DNA from: Branchiostoma floridae
Taxonomy: Eukaryota > Chordata > Leptocardii > Amphioxiformes > Branchiostomatidae
Assembly: GCF_000003815.2 (NCBI RefSeq)
Contig: NC_049979.1
Location: 28,986,226-29,050,225 of the forward strand
Direction: 5' to 3'
DNA: 64,000 nt
The translations under genes were made by a program, and so were the position numbers. Positions 45,380 to 57,700 of this stretch are shown piece after piece (positions within the stretch are counted from its first letter, which is position 1; each line of letters starts with the position of its first letter). Under the pieces are notes generated by a model, which ran no database searches, was not told where the DNA came from, and saw only the letters and a program-made list of their open reading frames with translations.

Positions 45380-45399
45380 TGTATGAGTGTGCTTGCGTT

Positions 45400-45440
<41 letters not shown>
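45247..45440. repeat. Compound CT/GTAT/GT microsatellite
   Basis: (CT)n, then (GTATAT)n, then two long GT runs separated by a short TGAGTGTGCTTGCG interruption. Confidence 0.97.
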
Positions 45441-45442
<2 letters not shown>

Positions 45443-46405
45443 ATATGTGTTTCAATGTTCGAGTACTTGAGTTTGTGTTCATCCAGGAATCTGCGTGCTG
45501 ATGTAACGTTAATGATTTTCAGTTTCCCGACCCCCTAACGTCTAAACATAACGTGCTACAAACTTGCTCATATTCTGACATCTTTTGAGCTCACTCTAAG
45601 CAATCAATACGCACCTGCTTTTCTTTTGCTGACTTAATTTCCTTCGCGTTCCATCAGGTCTTAGCGGCTAGGGCATAAGAGCCTCTGTCGCAAAGTAATT
45701 TATTATCGACCTGGCGAGACTTGAAAGACGATAGCATCAAGGGAAATCAAGGGGTCAGGGGTCATCAAGATGGCCGCCTTGCTGCGGGCTCTTTGTCAGC
45801 AAAATTTGGCACAGAGCTCGTCCGTCTGTATTAACGAACTTAGGTACGAGGCCCTCTTGGGGAACTTGAAGCCGAGGATTTGGGCATGTGGGACTAATGG
45901 ATTGCTGCTGTGAAACATTCTGGGAACTTTGCATGTCATTCGGCTCAAGGCAAATGCGCAGGAGAACGGCTCCGCTGAGATATGCAATAACCTCGTCTTT
46001 ACCTGTATCAAAGGATTGGGAATAAACAATTTAGCAACCGCGCTGCACGATTTCCCTCTCCATCAAGACATGTAACCAACTTTTAAAAAACACCACCACT
46101 GGCGCCTGAATAATGCAAAAGAGCTCTGAGCAAAGTACATGGTAATCATCAAATATGAGATAACACCAGGTCCCATGGAAACATATCCTCTTAACAGCAT
46201 TGCGGTGTAGTGGAACAGACCGTGCCTTGTGCAAGACAACCTGGCCGCAGGCAACGTAGGAAATGCGATTTAGTCGTCATGACAGCCATCATGGTGTATG
46301 GCGTGGTGAGAGAGAATAAATAGCCTGCAACCTTCTCCTTGTTATCAACGTCCGGGACAGCGAGTGTTGTGAAACTAGCTTCTCACGACGTTTTCTATTA
46401 AGCTA
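45441..46405. other. No recognised gene
   Basis: No family-like ORF or matched repeat is seen. Confidence 0.4.
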
Positions 46406-46938
46406 TTAAAGGGGCATTCCATTCCAGAAGGGAGTATTGTTTTGCAATAGATAATGTGTCAATGAATACATAATCAGTCGAATTTTGTGGAATTCAACTT
46501 GGGATGAATTACGTGATGTGTGTTTTATAAAACAATAATGACACTCACTAAACCCATGCAGACCCTACCCATGCATTCCCTATACGCATAGACACTTTGT
46601 TTATCGTACACATTTTCGGAATAAATGAGGTACGCTAATCACACCGAGAAGGCAAATTGCTCATAAGATAGCAAAGAATACAAGAACAAGACGAGATTTC
46701 TTAGCGAACCTGAAATGAGTTTTGTAACCTTACCTAAAAGTTTTGCATTGTATTCAGCCATAGGATTAATTCAATTAGAGGGTACTTGGGGAGTTTAGTA
46801 GAACATTGAATGCTTTTGAGGCATGTGGAGCAACTGGGTACTTTATCGTATAATGTGAAGTAGTATGCAGTTATCACTTCCTAAAATTGATATCTATCGG
46901 AAAATAACACTCCCGTGTGGAGTGGAATGCCCCTTTAA
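46406..46938. mobile_element. TTAA-flanked inverted-repeat element
   Basis: TTAA at both ends surrounds terminal repeats AGGGGCATTCCATTCC (left) and GGAGTGGAATGCCCCT (right). The imperfect match extends inward to about 44 bp (GGGAGTATTGTTTTGCAATA against GGGAGTGTTATTTTCCGATA). The total is 533 bp with no ORF. TTAA target duplications are typical of piggyBac-like transposons; the element is therefore probably a non-autonomous member of that type. No second copy is in the window. Confidence 0.75.
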
Positions 46939-48334
46939 GTTTCTCATTGGGTCGTGCCTGTTGTTGAAAGGCATTGGCTAACAGACACGAACATGTCACC
47001 GATCTGTCGCCAACAGGCGCTAATTTGTTGCCTAAGATATTGGATTTAAAAAGAAATCGCAATCGGTAAAATATCGCAAATTGGCCCGAACTAGTCACCA
47101 AAAGGTTGTGACCACTGCGAATTGTACATCTGTTTTTGTTTCGGTGGTAACACTTGGAGCCGAAACTGAGGATGTGACATTCCGGGCATGGCCATTTTGT
47201 TTGTAGGGGTCACTTATTTTACCCTTGTTTAGTGTAAACGCAAAGTTACCGCAATAAGTTTTCAACAACATGCGTGGCACGGTAGAGACACTCCCTTGAG
47301 CTTTCCACCGAAAGTGGTGATTCGTTAATCATCACTCTGTTATCAGCACCAGAGACAGAGTTCATATTCGGCTGTTCGGCCACTTCTTGCTTTTGGTTAA
47401 TGGTGAAAATGTAGAATTGTACGGGTTTAGTACTAAGCGATTTGTTATATCTTCCGAAAAGTCGGGAATGTCATCCTGCACTGCATACAGAAAAGAAATC
47501 AAACCCAATGAAAACCGTTTGACATTAGTAGCAGCGCTAGTTGACAACTTTAATTGTACTTCACTGTTTACCTCATTATTGTATACAATACATTGTTATT
47601 ATCATTAGCCCTCGGGCATGAATTTACAAAATATTGTTACTGTTAAAATGCGTGAGGAATATAAGCATATGTCTAAAGGGAGAGAATATACTTCCTATAT
47701 AGCAGACTAGGATATTTTATTAACATACAAAGCATCATATTTTCATTAGCAACAGTTATCACGAAAATGCACCAAACACCTTCAAGTGTTAGAAAGAAAC
47801 AGAAATTTTCTTCTTGTGAGTGACTTTTACCATGTTTGATGTCATTTGGACAAGTACTACATAAGTTATGTCGATTTATTGTCCATTTTATTGCATATTT
47901 GCATACATTTGCATGAAAGAGCCCTAGATCTAAGTGGTGTCCCATCTGGACCATAGACTATTATATTATTATACCTTAAAATAATCAAGACACACCGAGG
48001 TATCGTCATTTGATCCTGGGCTAACTGTACATGTATATGTAATCCTCTATGCCTCTACTGAGTATCTCTTCTAAGACTATAAGGTCAATTGGAAGTGATA
48101 GGACAATTGACCAAAGTGCATTAGCGCTGAAACGGAGGGCCATCCATAAAACGAATTCCTAAGCAGCATGTTAAGGTTGAAAGCATAGTATGTAATGTCA
48201 GGTTATGCTGCGATGTGTTGTGTTGCGTTATTTTATGTTATGCTATGTTATGGCGTTACTTTATGTTGGAAACAACATCATGGATTGTTTATAACTAGTT
48301 ATTCATTACATAGGTAGGTACGTAATCTACGTAG
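46939..48334. other. No recognised gene
   Basis: A low-complexity stretch of GTTATG/TTATGTT words lies at 48205-48270. ORFs up to 93 codons are without family character. Confidence 0.4.
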
Positions 48335-48575
48335 TCACATAACCTTTCGTAGGGTCTTAGGGGCAGTTGGTTGTTCTACACTGTGTCTAAGGCACGGTAT
48401 TGGAAGACGGAGCACACCACGGCCTTTTACCTCCCAACAGAAGTCATGTACCCATTCTTACATCTGAGTGGAGTGAGGAAAGCCGTGTGTAAAGTGCCTT
48501 TTCCAAGGGCACAAGATCAGTTGCATGGCAGCTAGGATTCAAACCCAGGACCTCTGTGATCATAATTGCTAAAAA
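48335..48575 (-). repeat. SINE-C copy 3
   Basis: On minus: B-box-like GGGTTTGAATCC, GTGCCCTTGGAAAAGGCACT, GGAGGTAAAAGGCCGTGG and CTTCCAATACCGTGCC. It is followed on the same strand by the ACACAGTGTAGAACAACC part. Confidence 0.7.
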
Positions 48576-48954
48576 AATCTATAGTTACCATCCACACGAC
48601 ACCACATATTACTAGGTAGAGTAACATCTATATGAAAATAAGAAAGAAGAAGAGTACTCTTCTTAATACCCGTCTTATAAATGCAACCCAACTACACGGA
48701 CACACTTGTGGGTGTGAGCAGCCCAAAGGTCGAAAGTACTTTTTTCTTTATATTTCTTCTTCATATGGAAATCCAGGGTTGGCCAGTTGCTGTGATTCTG
48801 TTACAGGTCTATTCAATCCTTCTAATGCAACCTCGGCGCCAAAGCTCATGACATCTTCAATTTGGTCCGGCCTCTCTTGAAGACGACACGCTTTCACAAA
48901 CGATAAATAGTAACGTAGGTTATTTATGGATGTATGGATGGATTTCCGGGCGAA

Positions 48955-49015
48955 GTGTCAGACATCGGCCCACGGCGCGTTTCTGTTGTGGGTTGTGTTA
49001 TATTACGTCTGACAC
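48955..49015. repeat. Small inverted repeat
   Basis: Arms GTGTCAGAC (48955-48963) and GTCTGACAC (49007-49015) with a 43-base loop. No further complementarity is obvious. Confidence 0.5.
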
Positions 49016-49037
49016 ATAGCTCAGTATCAAGGGTAGG

Positions 49038-49330
49038 GGGGCTATGTGTGGTCGTATGGCGTAATGGGAAAGTGTTCGGCTTTGAATCAAGTTGTCCCGG
49101 GTTTAAAATTTGAATTCTACCATGTCACCGATCTTGTGCTCGACTTTGCACGACCTTCCTCACTCCACCCAGGTGTAAAAATGGGTGCCTGACTTCGGTT
49201 TGGAGGTATAAGTTCGAAGGAAGGGCCCCACCCTCCAATACCGCGCCGGAGAAATTATGGAAAAGGCTATGGGAAAACCTTCAATTTGTCCTTTGTATGT
49301 GGTTACTAGAGTGCAGTTCTACATTGTCCT
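49038..49330 (+). repeat. SINE-C copy 4 with tail
   Basis: A tRNA-like A box TATGGCGTAATGGGAAAGTG, a degraded B box, CACTCCACCCAGGTGTAAAA, GACTTCGGTTTGGAGG, CCACCCTCCAATACC, and the tail CCTTTGTATGTGG, GTGCAGTTCTACATTGTCC. Confidence 0.7.
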
Positions 49331-49718
49331 CTGTCTTTGAAAGCAAATGAAATAGACGTAGTAGGGGGTACATGGCAGCCAAATACGTAAACTATCCACC
49401 GCAAACTATTGCAGCTTTCTCTTATCATCAAAATTTGCGAACTTGCCCTTCGCATGTGACTGACTCGGTTACGAGTCGATCGTTGAAAAGTGCAGGAACA
49501 TGGCGGGAAACTGAGGAGCCCCATACATCACGTCACGCGTCGTCTGAGGAGACGACTCTGACGCGCCAACACGTCTGCCCACCTGCGCGGCACAGCCACA
49601 GCCTTCCAACCCAATTTTCCCGCGCATTCATCAATATATTCCCTCCCCCTAAACTGTGCTAATGCACGCACCGTTTATATTGCACGCCAGGAAGGCAACG
49701 TCGTTCACATTTTGCCTA

Positions 49719-50130
49719 AGTAAGCTAGCGACACAGTTTTAGATCACTGGTCTTGGATTTCCAAAGAGAAAACAATGGCTAGATTAAAACTTAAAGCTAG
49801 TTGAAGGAAATAATAGTCAGGCGAATACGTGATAGTTAGGTAGCGTTGAATTGGGCAACATATGTGCTTCTGGGAACCGGTTTGAGCGAGTTCGCTTGTC
49901 AGAAACGCAGGAAAACAAACAAAGTCGTCCATGTTTAACCCAAGTAAGCTAGCGACACAGTTTTGGGTTGCTGGTATAAGATTTCGAACGAGTAAACAAT
50001 GGATAGATTAAAAGATAAGTAAAGGAAACAATAATCACACGAATACGTGACATTCAGCTAGCCTTGTATGGGGCAACATATATGCTTTTGCGAGCCTGCT
50101 ACGTTTGAGCTAGTTCACTTGTAATCGTGT
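49719..50130 (+). repeat. Two-copy tandem duplication, ~225 bp
   Basis: Units at 49719 and 49943 begin AAGTAAGCTAGCGACACAGT and continue through AAACAATGG, TAGATTAAAA, AATACGTGA and GGGCAACATATGTGCTT / GGGCAACATATATGCTT. Confidence 0.8.
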
Positions 50131-50439
50131 AGTTAAAGCTTGTTTGCAATTATGAAGCTCTGATCATTTTCAGGCAAAAATGTACATTTGTAGCATTTTC
50201 AATCACAAAGATAGCAAAAACATACGTAGGAAACAAAACATAGTAAGCAAAATTTCATCTATGTATAAAGAAATGCACTAAAGACAAGTCAGTAGTCTGC
50301 ATAACGGCTATTCTACCAGTATTGTGTATTTGTTGTGTCTAATATTTGCGTGTGATTTTTATCAGAGCTTAGATCTTTCTTGTTTGTTTTTATTTGTTTG
50401 TCTGTTTTGCATACCCGGTAATAAACAACCCCATGACGC

Positions 50440-50590
50440 CTAACACTCCAGGTTTGCACTGAACAGTACAAGCCGCATATCCGGACAGATTTATTTGATC
50501 CACTCACACCGGGAAGGTCCCCTACTCTTTTCGATAAGTGCAGTGGATTCTTTAACGTTCTCGAGGTGTGGCTCTCCCCAAACACAGGAT
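50440..50590 (+). repeat. Dispersed repeat K, copy 2
   Basis: GCATATCCGGACAGA, TTGATCCACTCACACC, TTTCGATAAGTGCAG, GATTCTTTAACGTTCTCGAG, GTGTGGCT, as at 30015-30150. Confidence 0.6.
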
Positions 50591-51991
50591 TGTTTTAAAA
50601 TCATTTTTAATTAGATAAAATCCATTATTTTCTAATTACTACAGATCATTAGTAGATATCCATATGCGAGAACGATAGTTTGCAGCTTTCATCATTATGC
50701 ACATGAAAAACATAGCATCATTGCAGTGGTATGAACCAAAGTGCTGTAATTTCTCATAGAAAAAATAATCTTCCGGACAATAAAACCTGATGATGTCATC
50801 CATATGGTTAAAAAATCATTGTTAGAATTCTTTCATGCCCATCTATCAATAATCGTTCTATTCTTTCTTAATTCATTGATGAGAAAACAGTTGAACGTCA
50901 ACATGCCTATTTAGCCAGGTAGGAAACGTTAACGTCATATCTGAGGGACTATCTTAGATTATTCAAAATAGTGTCCAAAACCACACCAAGCTTTCTATTG
51001 TTAACAAACCTACACAAGATATTCTGCCTATTAATATCATCGAATTGATCTATTATAGAACATATGGGACGTGTCATTTTCAACTGTCTTCAATGAAAAA
51101 GTCGAACGTAAAAAATAGTAACGTAGATTTAGTATCCTATTCTGTAACGTATATACAATATTTGAATGTTAGTATTTAGATTATTCTCCTGCATTTAGAC
51201 CACACTTAATTATCGTTTCATGCGTATTTGATTTTTGTTTACTTGAAATTAGCCCCATGGGCATGCATTTGCAATAAAGCATCATCATTATTACCTTTGA
51301 CTGTAAATACAACGTTCACGTTTCTTTTGTTGTAAGTTGGTGAACGTTTTTGCGTGTGTACGTGTCTTGCATGACTGCACGCTTTCTTCATGTCCTCATA
51401 TTTACACATAATACCCACGGCAATCCCTCTGAAGATTAGCACTGCAAAAGGGAGTAAACATCATAGGCCTGACTTAATCCGTTTATCTTCGGTCGTATAA
51501 TAAATGTTTTGCGCGTCAAAAACATAATACGCAGTTATTGCCTCAACTAGATTGCTATGGATGTTCATATGCACTAGATATAATAAATCGTTAAGTACAT
51601 TCGACAACAGCGGATATGCAATGCGTTTAGGCCTAAAAATGTTGTTATTTTTCCTAAATTGGTCCTTAAAATTAGTGTCGGTAAGCAGGGATTGTCTTAT
51701 TCATTTATTATACTATGCTTATCATTTTTTAGATTTTGGTCGACATAATCCAACAAATACACTGTCAGTTTAACAATGCGAAACTGAAATGACTCGAGAG
51801 ACACATTCTTCTAAATCGTATCTTAATTATACAGGTGTATCATTATGGAGTGTTAACAAGAAAGGGGGTCTAAGTTTGGGGTCTGAGTAATGCATTCATG
51901 GGAATATGGAAAACTAGAAAATGCACTACAAAATATAAGGAAAACGTGCTGATATTAAGTGTAACAACAAAGACAAAAGCATGCCTTGCAT
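50591..51991. other. No recognised gene
   Basis: AT-rich non-coding sequence without matched repeats. Confidence 0.45.
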
Positions 51992-52215
51992 GTAACACCT
52001 TTCTACTCGGGGTAACCTATATCCGTTGATTTTCTAAACAGGGTATTTAGGGATATCAATGTCAATATCAAAATATCAAATGACGGTGGTTTCAAGGTGC
52101 AAAGTTTTCAAAGTTTGAAACCACCGTCCGTCGACTAGATAGACGTCCTTAAATACCCTCTGCTATAAAAACAACGGATAAAGGTTACCTCGCGGATAAA
52201 GGTAAACTAGCGTTA
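51992..52215. mobile_element. MITE-A copy 10
   Basis: The left arm is GGGGTAACCTATATCCGTTG with AGGGTATTTAGGGATATCAA. The inner arm is GAAACCACCGTCCGTCGACT. The right arm is AACGGATAAAGGTTACC, GCGGATAAAGGTAAACTAG, CGTTA. The outermost left end is degraded. Confidence 0.85.
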
Positions 52216-52309
52216 ATGATATACATGATCAAAGGCAACGGCACTCTTAATTGCCGCACCAATCAGCATAACGGTGTCTCAAGGTGATGGGTAATTGATG
52301 GTAAATCAC

Positions 52310-52925
52310 AGCAGAGCCGGCGCGCCCTTCCCCCTTAGCGTATCATTAGGCCTAGGAAAAATGTTGTTTCTAGTAACCCCATTGACAATAGCGAAACCCT
52401 ACCGACTAGGGGTGGAAACCGGTACAGAAAATTCAAGTTCATATATACGGTTCAGGTCCCGGTCTGAACCTGAACCTGGAACTTAGGAACCTATTGTCTG
52501 TGGAAACTTGTGAACGGGCGATACTCATAACAATGGTCCAATTTTCTACAAAGGAATCTATTTGGCGGAAAATCCGATTTCCACTTGAGTTTTTACGATA
52601 TTGTCTTCATGTAAACTCTGTAAGTTTGACAGTAGAAAATATGGTAGAAATGACTATTAACTCTTCTCAACTTCAGTCTTGTTATTTTCTTAAACTGGTA
52701 AGCGCCAAAACGTGTAATCCCCTGCTATTATCTGGTCATTTTCTACTTGGTCCAAAATCTGGTCCACTTATTTTTCCTAGCCTTTATTTCGGAAGGCAAC
52801 CTTTATTTCGGAAGGAGATCGCAAAATAGAAAAAAATAAATGAGAGAATCACTAGATACCGACTAAAATATTTTCAGGACCGAAACCAGAAACAAAACTT
52901 TTTGCGGCCGTGCCTTAGCTTGCGG
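52310..52925. repeat. Dispersed repeat J relatives
   Basis: AGGCCTAGGAAAAATGTTG, CCCTACCGACTAGGGGTGGA and a short GGTTCAGG/CCTGAACC self-complementary stretch lie at 52340-52480. GAGAGAATCACTAGATACCG, TTTTCAGGACCGAAACC lie at 52835-52900. These echo 28700-28790 and 2675-2770. The exact element limits are unclear. Confidence 0.35.
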
Positions 52926-53333
52926 ATTGATTTTAAAATTGATGGTGCAAACCACTAAATGTTTTACGGTGATCTTGCAATTAATGATAAATATGCTTTA
53001 AAATCTTAATGCGCAACGATTCAGCTTCAGGCCTCAACCATTTCAGTCCGAGACAGAGAATATATTCTGATTATACGTCCACTGGTGGTGTTCAATTGCA
53101 CGTAAAGATATCACACCTGGCTTGAAACCCATTTTTGCAGCTTGTTCATAAATTCCAAACTGCTCCGTATCTCTAGTCTTCCAGTCTGTATTGTCTGTAA
53201 AAGGAGAGTGTTTCACTGCGCAGTTGGTCGTCCACTGGTGTAATAATGCCGGCCTTCCCACGCAAAGCCCTCGCGAGACAATTCATCAAACAATTCTATA
53301 CGTACATGTAGGTACTAGGTACAAACTAAGGGT

Positions 53334-53567
53334 GGACTCTCACTGCACTTGGGGCACCGATGCGGCACTGCGGGGTTCGTTCACTGCGGCACTGTTTTGT
53401 TATTTTTGCTTGTTTTAATAATCTAGATATTGCGTAATACGTAAAAGTATGATTTAGAAGACAACAAAATACACAAAACGGAAGAAAATTCTTTATCTCT
53501 GAAATTCCTTGAGTCATCTACGAAAACCCGCAGTGCCACACAGGTGCCCCAAGTGCAGTGATAGTCC
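53334..53567. mobile_element. MITE-D full copy
   Basis: The left end is GGACTCTCACTGCACTTGGG then GCACC, GGCACTGCGGG. The right end is CCCGCAGTGCC, CAGGTGCCCCAAGTGCAGTG, ATAGTCC. The terminal repeat is about 45 bp, imperfect, and the total is 234 bp with no ORF. A truncated copy is at 4167-4315. Confidence 0.8.
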
Positions 53568-54823
53568 AACTAAAGTCAAAACAACAGAGACCATGAAACC
53601 ATGAAATGTCCGGTTAATTCAATATTACATGCACGTCTTATGTTCAACAATGGTGCTTCTAGACATCAAAACCGATAATTACAAAGTCAGCGTTTCTTTT
53701 GTGGTGCTTTTTTCCTTTGCGGTCTTTCAAACGATTGATGTTCAATCTCTGAAGAAAATTCTATTTGTGATGAAAGGAAAGAAGCGTTTAGTTGGGTTCG
53801 CTCAGAAATAACGTAGCAGTTTAGAACACAGGGTAGCCGTATTCTTCTGAGTACGTAATCAATAAAATCAATCGATCCAACAATTCTTCCTTCAAATAGT
53901 TGATAATTGAAATAAAAACCTAGCCGGTTCAACGGATTACCAAACAGAATGGAAGCACCAATTACCAGTCACTACATGAATACTTCATCGGTACAATCCA
54001 AAATTGAGTTTGGAGGAGGTTTTTGTGTGATTTAACGAATTTATCTGTCACTACAGCAGTGTAAATGTATTAGTACATTCACGTGTGATTCTTAGCGTCT
54101 ACTGCGGTACAAAGAGCTTGGATATTATCCCAAAATTTGTATAAGTCGATCTTGTTTTCTATATGATTTATAGTACATTATCGTGCCTACACATGCCATT
54201 CTTTCGGCGTAACTTCTAGCCATAGCTCTACTTGGCAAGTACGCACACATCACTGGGTTTGCACGGCTTTCATTTTTGTAGTCAGCGTAAACATCTACGT
54301 TCACACCTGGCAACAATAGAGCTGTTATACATATGATGGATAACATAAGCTCCGCACCGGAGAACGGCATCATTTACACTGCCTTATCGAACCCACCGCA
54401 TGGCACAATTTGAGGATTTTCAAAATCCCCGAGCAGTATTTAATTGAGCATCACGGATAAATGGCCGTCTAATCGCGAAACGTGTTAGAGAGCGGGCATA
54501 CGTGGTGTAATTTGTGGCGTGACTGACTTGTTTCCGTTCGCCGTCACACAGGGACGCCATTTTACAATATCTGTCAGGCTGCCAGGTTCGTGGATTTGAC
54601 GGGCTCAATGAATTGGCTTCTTGATGCGAGCGATATGCTTCCATAATGTGCATTAGCCTATAGGCCATGGTGTTACATGATAAGCTTCATGTAGCATACG
54701 ATGGAAAACTGCATTGTATATGTCGGAGTTTTGACATGATGTATGTTTCTGTGTTCTTTTATTCTTTGGTGTTGGGCTGAGGCATCTAGGTTTGTTACTT
54801 TTGCAATGAAGGTTGTCTTTTTC

Positions 54824-54824
<1 letters not shown>
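53568..54824. other. No recognised gene
   Basis: ORFs of 60-82 codons on both strands without family character. Confidence 0.4.
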
Positions 54825-54872
<48 letters not shown>

Positions 54873-55075
54873 CTTGGGTATGTGTGTATGTGGGGGGGGG
54901 GTGTCTGTGTGTGTGTATGTGTGTGTGTGTGTGTGTGCATGTGTCTGTCAGTCTGTCTGTCTGTCTGTCTGTATGCGTGTCAACACGATAACTCGTGAAG
55001 GTCTGGACTCTGCATGGTTTGTCTTGATATTTGGTGAAGGTATGAGGTCGTGGAACTCTAGTTTCATCAGAATTT
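54825..55075 (+). repeat. GT/GTAT/CTGT tract with dispersed repeat F
   Basis: A compound tract (54825-54972) with a G9 run near 54893 is followed by CACGATAACTCGTGAAGG, TCTGGACTCTGCATGG, TTGATATTTGGTGAAGG, a diverged repeat F start. Confidence 0.7.
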
Positions 55076-55409
55076 TCCATGTCTCGTTAAACCTCTCTAC
55101 TTCTATTTGTGACTACGTGAATAATACTTGCTTGGCCTTTCTTGAGGCCTTTGTACAGATTCCTCTAAAGGAGACTCATTTCCTCGATACAGGATACAAA
55201 AATCTCGTCGTAATCTAGCCCAGGGGTATGAATGTGTAAATGTATGTCTATATGAAACAATGTGTAGCATGCAAAACAGTAATCAGGACGTCCCCAGCTA
55301 GAGATAGCGATAAAAGCAGCTATTTTACAGCAGTAAAGAGCATAACACAGTGCTGATAATGAGCTGGAAATGTTGGTAACACATACAGACAGGGAACAGG
55401 GCAAAAGGC

Positions 55410-55560
55410 TAGGAGGCACAAACCTACTCAATATCTACCTAACATCAAACGCTGTCTGCCACCAAAAAATCAAGACAATACATGTAACATGTCTAGGACA
55501 AAAGATACAAAAACCAAAAGTTATCTGAACCAACAATAGGGCTGCGAGCCAGTCACCCTG
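55410..55560 (-). repeat. Dispersed repeat F, partial copy
   Basis: CTGTCTGCCACCAAAAAATC, AAGACAATACATG, GTCTAGGACAAAAGATACAA match 57165-57220 in order. Confidence 0.5.
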
Positions 55561-56352
55561 GTATGCAAAGGCTCCCGAATGAACCATTAAAACATTACGA
55601 GACACGATAAAGCCTAGTGGTAAATACACTTTATCTGGTCGTCGGAGTCAGAGTACTCCAAAACGACACCTTTGAGAATCTGATACCATTCACCCATGCC
55701 GACACGACTTTCTTTCATATCTTTAATATAGCAATTCTACCCAATCGTAACCCTTGCTGGCACAACGGTCTACAGATTACCCTGTTGTTTCGGGGTTAGC
55801 AAGGTATATTCTTACATGGAAGGGTTGCTTTTCCTTCCCCTATAAGGCTAAGGTCCCAATTGGAAAAACTTAAAATGAACCCGGGACCCGGTAACAAATA
55901 GACGCCGTGACCTACCCGTGGAGGGCGTGGTCTAATCTCGAATCAGATCCACGCTGCGTAATGTTTAGTATCAAACTTCCCTTCGGTGCCCGTTTGACTC
56001 CTTTGGCCGGCTACACTCCTTGGCCAGCTTTGATACTATCTTATGGCACCGTAGGATCTGCTTGGAGATTAGGCGTCGTCAGGAGTACCCCCGGTATCCG
56101 GCAGTATTTGTGGTCTCGGAGCCCGGCTGAGGCTACATCCCTGACTGGCACCAGTGCAATTGTGATCTAAGCCTTAACGTGTTCATGGAACCCCCATTTC
56201 ATGTCTTTTCAGGGAAAAAAGGGTGCAGCCCCCAATGACCCCAAGACTCGAACCAGGGCATCCCAGTTACCAACTAAGTGAAACTAGGGGCTGTGAGATG
56301 GTTTATTCACAGGTGCATCCCTCCTACCGGGAACAAAATGAAAGCCTTGTAT
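55561..56352. other. No recognised gene
   Basis: An 87-codon plus ORF (55907-56170) is not family-like. A short patch near 56220-56280 is GC-richer. Confidence 0.4.
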
Positions 56353-56482
56353 AAGACTAACGTCACATTTCAGTCGACTCTTCTCTTTACCTCATGTGTG
56401 TAGTTTGGTGTCTTTTATATCATGTTTTCCGTTCCCGAAATCTGCCCGGCCGGGCCCCGTTTTGGAAATGTGACGTAGGCCT
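56353..56482. mobile_element. MITE-C copy 2
   Basis: The left end is AGACTAACGTCACATTTC and the right end is GGAAATGTGACGTAGGCCT. The interior CCCGAAATCTGCCCGGCCGG is the reverse complement of the corresponding part of 7781-7984. It is shortened internally to about 130 bp. Confidence 0.7.
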
Positions 56483-57139
56483 GAAGCAAAAACAGACACC
56501 TTGTCGCTCTCGCTTGAACGAGTCCCAACCTTTAGACCGTTGTCTCCTGGAGGAGCTGTTCATCACATCCTGATAACCCCCATCAAGCTCTGCCAGCCGA
56601 CGTCCAGTGATTCAAATCTGAAACTAAATCACACTAAATCCTTTTGGTCATCTCTGACCAAGGTTGAACGAGACCGAAGGGAGATGTTTAGGCGCAGAGA
56701 AAAGCCTTGCGGTCCATTAACATCAAGGCGTCCACAAAGAATAATAAACTCCTTACAACACACAAGGAGATCCTTTTGAAAACCCAGTGGATTGGTTCAT
56801 ACTTTAGGAGATTACGATCAAAGAAAACTGCCGAAGCAAGTACGATTTGGAACGCATCTGCGTCTGCAGGGCGACTTAGGCTTCTTCTTTGACCCGCAAG
56901 TGTCTGGCAAGCAAAATGTGACGTAAGAAAGAGGGCAGTGAAGGATCGAGCTTCTTGAAGAAAGATTCAAGGAGCTAAAACAGAGGCTACTGTATAAAAA
57001 ATCATCAGGTACTCGTAGTTTGCTTACTTTCTAAAATATTCCTTGTTGCGTGTAATGCAAACGTGAAGCTAATTAAGGTCATTGCGAAAAGTCTAGCAAT
57101 CAAACACCACAATAACAAGATGCTAGATTGCCCAAACCT
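56483..57139. other. No recognised gene
   Basis: A 92-codon plus ORF (56501-56779), basic at its end, is not assigned to a family. Confidence 0.35.
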
Positions 57140-57440
57140 ACACCTCTGCTTCCTCGTATGACAGGCTATCTGTCACCAAAAATTAAGACCATGTCCAGGT
57201 CAAAAGATACAAAAGACAGAAGTTTTGCTGCAGTACCAAGGTCACACACCAGGGAGCCCAAAATTGGCATTGACCTTCGTCTTCCCAACACATACCAAAT
57301 ATCATTACAATCCATCCAGAGGTTCCAAAGTTATGCTGGCCACAAATGTCCCGAAACGCAGATACACAGACACACCGAAAACTGTACCTCAATTTTTCAT
57401 TGAGGTAATAAGAGTAGTGGTAGCGGTATACGTATTGCCC
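57140..57440 (-). repeat. Dispersed repeat F, copy
   Basis: GCAGTACCAAGGTCACA, CATTGACCTTCGTCTTCCCA, ATATCATTACAATCCATCCA, GAGGTTCCAAAGTTATGCTG, then GGCCACA. This is the best minus-sense copy, the reverse of 21300-21440. Confidence 0.65.
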
Positions 57441-57680
57441 TGGGCAGTGCAGGGCAATACACATGAGTATTGAGCATCCCACCTGTGTACTTACTAGCTA
57501 TCGTCCCTGATAGTGATGGATTTGTTCCCAGAGTAACGTGGTCAGCCAAGTCGCTGGTGGTTTATGTTTATTTGGCTTCAGTGCCCCCGAATCGGGAGGT
57601 AGGTACAATCGATCACGCTGTGTTATTGGTACGCGGAATTAGAAGGACGAATGATAGAGTCAGGATATTCGATCTTGTGT

Positions 57681-57700
57681 GTGTGTGGGGGGGGGGGGGG
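57681..57700. repeat. GT/G tract
   Basis: A short GT run leads into a 14-base G homopolymer. Confidence 0.95.
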
